Shown here: positions 61,463 to 64,000 of the stretch, piece after piece | Numbering within the stretch: position 1 is the first letter of the stretch | Layout of the letters: the number at the start of each line of letters is the position of its first letter | DNA from: Xestospongia bergquistia | Taxonomy: Eukaryota; Porifera; Demospongiae; Haplosclerida; Petrosiidae | Length of the DNA stretch: 64,000 nucleotides | Reading direction: 5' to 3' | NCBI GenBank assembly: GCA_963965975.1 | Contig: OZ014423.1 | Coordinates: 124,001 to 188,000 of the forward strand | Notes under the pieces: generated by a model | Databases searched by the model: none | What the model was told of the DNA's origin: nothing | Seen by the model: only the letters and a program-made list of their open reading frames with translations | Program-made: the position numbers and the translations under genes

Positions 61463-62470
61463 TCAATACTGACTTTTAATAGTAGTCACTGTGGGAGGAG
61501 TTGAATGAGAAAATGGTTGGTATGGTGTTGTACAACAACAAAGAGACGAGACGTAACTATTGGGAGCTATAGTAGTTAAGGACCCATGAGCACCTGCTGT
61601 TGGATAGTACATTGACTTAGGTAATGAAGGAGGTGGTGGTAAAGTTGGTTTAACATTCATTACAGCTGTGGGATATCTAAAGTAGTCAGATGGAGCTGGA
61701 CCAGTTAGAGAATAAAGAGGGGGTTGACTAGGAGTGAGAGTAGCTGTAGACAAAGGTTGGGTGTTAGTTAACCCCAGAGGAAGAGGTGTACCCATGTGGA
61801 AGCCAGGTGAGGGAGTCTTCAAGTCATTGGGGGATGGAGTGGGTGGAAATATTTCCTTGCAAGATTTGGGAGATAGTCTGGCTTGTTCCAACTGTTGTCT
61901 TTTGTTCTTGTAGCGTCGATTTTGAAACCAAATTTTGACTTGTGTCTCTGTAAGTCTGAGCATGTTCGCTAGTTGCTCTCTCTCGTGTGCAGATAAGTAT
62001 TTTTGGATCGCATACCTTCGCTCAAGCTCGTAGACTTGCGCATGAGAGAATAGACCTCTAGGCCGTCTCTTTCTCGATTTTCCAGCAGAACTGTTTCCTA
62101 AAAAATTATATTAAAGTAAATTTAAGTAATAGTTACGAAACACGACAAGTATTTTGCAAGTCTATTATAGACACATACACACACGTGGATTAGGAGAAGG
62201 GAATAAATACTTACCTTGTTCACTGTTCTGACTGGAAGGGGGAGAATCAGCATCAACTGAAGGACTATCAGGACGTTCCTTGCAATCTCCAAGTCCACTA
62301 TCAGTTGGTGAATTGTCATCACTGGATACATCTTGCCAGGTATTATTACTAACGCTGCATGTCGGTGCTGGCGGCGGCGGCGGAGGCAATGATCTCGGCT
62401 TTGTGTCCAAGATATCGGAGATCATAAAAGATGACGTCTTTCTCTCTGGTACAAGTGATTTACTATCCAT
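61463..62470 (-). CDS. NK2/3/4: NK2/3/4 homeobox transcription factor
   Basis: Two exons, 62470-62215 and 62097-61463, joined in phase 1 (296 aa). The N terminus has FMISDILD (residues 15-22), equivalent to the tinman (TN/EH1) repressor motif of NK2, NK3 and NK4 proteins, then a polyproline run and an acidic Ser/Asp stretch. The homeodomain (about 95-154) reads [35 protein letters not shown] and [20 protein letters not shown]. [12 protein letters not shown] and WFQNRRYK are hallmarks of this group (Tyr54 is the NK2 specificity residue). The C terminus is Pro/Thr-rich with a CCC run. The animal NK2/3/4 group patterns mesoderm and endoderm in bilaterians. It lies at the right end of the homeobox cluster, next to a GPAT3/4 gene. 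Confidence 0.93.
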
Positions 62471-62878
62471 AACAGCTTGTTGTCTTGACTATTCAGTAGC
62501 AACAGCAACATGTATAAAATATGATGAATAAATGATTATGCCAATCGCATTTATACTCGATCCAGACTTAATACACTACGACACCACTAGAAGCAACAAA
62601 AAAATCCACTTTAAAATGCTTGGAGGAAAAGTTGAACGATTTATAAACCAATTTTGCCCTCTTTCCTATGCATGTGAAGCCAACCAATTCAAAGGGCGAC
62701 CACGTTTTGATAGCATTAGTAACCACATTGCGTCTCAGGCAATCAAAACAAATGACCACGTGGTCATTTTAACTTAAGAGGCTGGAAATTAATCGTTACT
62801 ATTAAAAAGAGAAACCATTATATGGGAGAGGATAAAGAAAATGTGATTTTAAAATGATAAATTTAGTTCACAGACATG
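62471..62878. promoter_or_regulatory. NK2/3/4 upstream region
   Basis: About 400 bp between the NK2/3/4 ATG and the GPAT3/4 stop, both on the minus strand. A plus-strand open frame (62532-62777) lacks homology. Probably the NK2/3/4 promoter. Confidence 0.5.
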
Positions 62879-64000
62879 TTAATTGTTTGACTGTTTCATC
62901 ATAATCAATCCATCTTCATTATCACTGCTGTCATCTTGTCCTTTTTTATTTACTTCTAAAAACTCTAAATATGCCTTCCTTTCTTCTTCAATTAACTTTT
63001 TCAAATAGTTTTCTGAACCAGGTCGTTTAATCATACCATCCCTAGATCAGACAAACAATGTCACTATAATCATAAGACTAGCTCTCATAAGCCTTACCAA
63101 GGTAGGTCAACCAAACCACCTTTACGACAAATATCAGCTTTAACTCTATTTGCAAACTCAGTAGCTGTTTCTCCCTCCTATACAATGTCATATAACAGAA
63201 GAGTAATATCACTCATTACTACCTTTAATTCTGTGGGAGGTAGATAGTCAATATCACACACTATAGCCCAACTTGTCATTAACATAGCAATATAAGTTAG
63301 CATACCCTGTTCTTGAGAATTCCAATAAGGATCAGCAAATTCTCTGTGATACTACAGACAGAGGAAATTATTGACAGGATAACTAAATTGAAAGGTATCT
63401 ATTTTGATATCAATATTAGTCTCAAGTTGTTAAAGAAATTTTATATACTACTTATCTACCACCTGTTCAAGGATAAGAGTTTTCACAAAAGTGAAGCCAT
63501 GTCTCTCTGAGAAGAGAGAGATGAGAGGGAAGGGCTATAGCAGATGCTCTATCACATGTCACTAGCCACGGCAACAAAAAAGAGCTAACAATTAAATTAT
63601 GCTATAGTTTTTAAGAAGTGGGAGGAGCTTTGTCAGTTTGTGGGCTCAGGGTAGCCCATTGTCTATAAAAGCTAAAATGTAGAACTGAACTTCTTTAATC
63701 ATGATAAGATAAAAGAGCCCACAGAATTGACCACAGCTCATTTATCACTAGGCAGTAACAGTATTACCTTAATGACAACTGGATATATAGTGGCTCCCAG
63801 CTCAAAACAACCCTTTTTGAACATGAAGACACTTGTATTGTTGATGCATGTACCTGTGGGTGATGAGATAATAGATGAATAGTTAATTGTGTCTATAGTA
63901 CCAAGGCTACTTATAATGACACCCTCTAATGCACTCAGTCAAACTCTGTACAAAGAGACACTTAAAGTACTCAAGTGGTAAGGTTTGGCTACTAGATGAT
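62879..64000 (-). CDS. Glycerol-3-phosphate acyltransferase 3/4 (GPAT3/4), C-terminal exons
   Basis: The partial gene leaves the window at the right edge. Exons 63853-63768, 63351-63223, 63177-63098 and 63041-62879 encode NNTSVFMFKKGCFELGATIY (acyltransferase block), PYWNSQEQGMLTYIAMLMTS followed by WAIVCDIDYLPP, EGETATEFANRVKADICRKG and a charged tail ending at TAA 62881-62879. These line up with human GPAT4/GPAT3 (NNTSVMMFKKGSFEIG; WNSSKFGMVTYLLRMMTSWA; FANRVKSAIARQGGLVDL). The enzyme makes lysophosphatidic acid at the ER in triacylglycerol and phospholipid synthesis. Human GPAT4 and GPAT3 lie near NKX6-3 and NKX6-1 (from memory). Confidence 0.92.

Noticed and set aside
62532-62777. Plus-strand open frame of 81 codons between NK2/3/4 and GPAT3/4
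   Set aside because: No recognised domain, and an equally open frame exists on the other strand; likely chance.
63313-63510. Plus-strand open frame of 65 codons
   Set aside because: Overlaps a well-supported GPAT3/4 exon and its intron on the minus strand.
63641-63722. GTGGGCTC / GAGCCCAC inverted pair in a GPAT3/4 intron
   Set aside because: Arms of only about 8-9 bp across about 70 bp; no target duplication and no extended stem.

Overview
The window is a gene-dense, AT-rich piece of animal nuclear DNA. Almost every gene is cut by very short GT-AG introns of about 40-70 bp, and intergenic gaps are often only tens to hundreds of bp. It carries six ANTP-class (NK-type) homeobox genes, Ig-domain receptor tyrosine kinases and metazoan adaptors. 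I infer a demosponge, most likely Amphimedon queenslandica, whose NK homeobox cluster is known from the literature. I could not check this by database search.

Layout, left to right. 0-11 kb: 3' end of an attractin/MEGF8-like gene (+), a TTC14-like gene (-), an SLC49A3/MFSD7-like transporter (+) and an Ig-domain receptor tyrosine kinase, RTK1 (-). 11-21.6 kb: an SH3BP2-like SAM-PH-SH2 adaptor (-), kinesin-5 KIF11 (+) and a second Ig-domain RTK (-). 21.9-25.6 kb: two homeobox genes (-), one of which encodes two complete homeodomains. 25.9-39.5 kb: INPP5A (-), a tandem-domain tyrosine phosphatase-like gene (-) and VPS8 (+). 40-52 kb: Tlx/BarBsh-like and Hex-like homeobox genes (+), MFSD10 (+), a rolling-stone-like membrane protein (+), a broken duplicate of the 3' part of the Tlx-like gene, kinesin-2 KIF3B (+) and a second rolling-stone-like gene (-). 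53.8-64 kb: Msx (-), two intronless proline- and tyrosine-rich scaffold-like genes (-), NK2/3/4 (-) and the 3' end of a GPAT3/4 acyltransferase (-).

Main points of interest. (1) The NK cluster holds a double-homeodomain gene, and every homeobox gene has a phase-1 intron just upstream of its homeodomain. (2) Several non-homeobox neighbours (KIF11, INPP5A, GPAT3/4, SH3BP2, MFSD10, SLC49A3) are genes that, from memory, lie beside NK-type genes in the human genome (HHEX, NKX6-2, NKX6-1/6-3, MSX1 region). This suggests an ancient linkage group wider than the homeobox genes. (3) A set of phosphotyrosine-signalling genes (two kinases, a SAM-PH-SH2 adaptor, two multi-tyrosine scaffolds and a duplicated phosphatase) is interleaved with the cluster. 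(4) Small-scale structure includes a complete 186-bp hAT-like MITE with TIRs and an 8-bp target-site duplication inside an intron, an intron made almost wholly of a 42-bp minisatellite, a candidate hairpin in a VPS8 intron, and a duplicated promoter-like block upstream of both Hex and KIF3B.

Exon boundaries were read by eye from splice signals and protein continuity. Functions come from remembered family sequences, not searches. No tRNA, rRNA, CRISPR array or retrovirus-like element was recognised.
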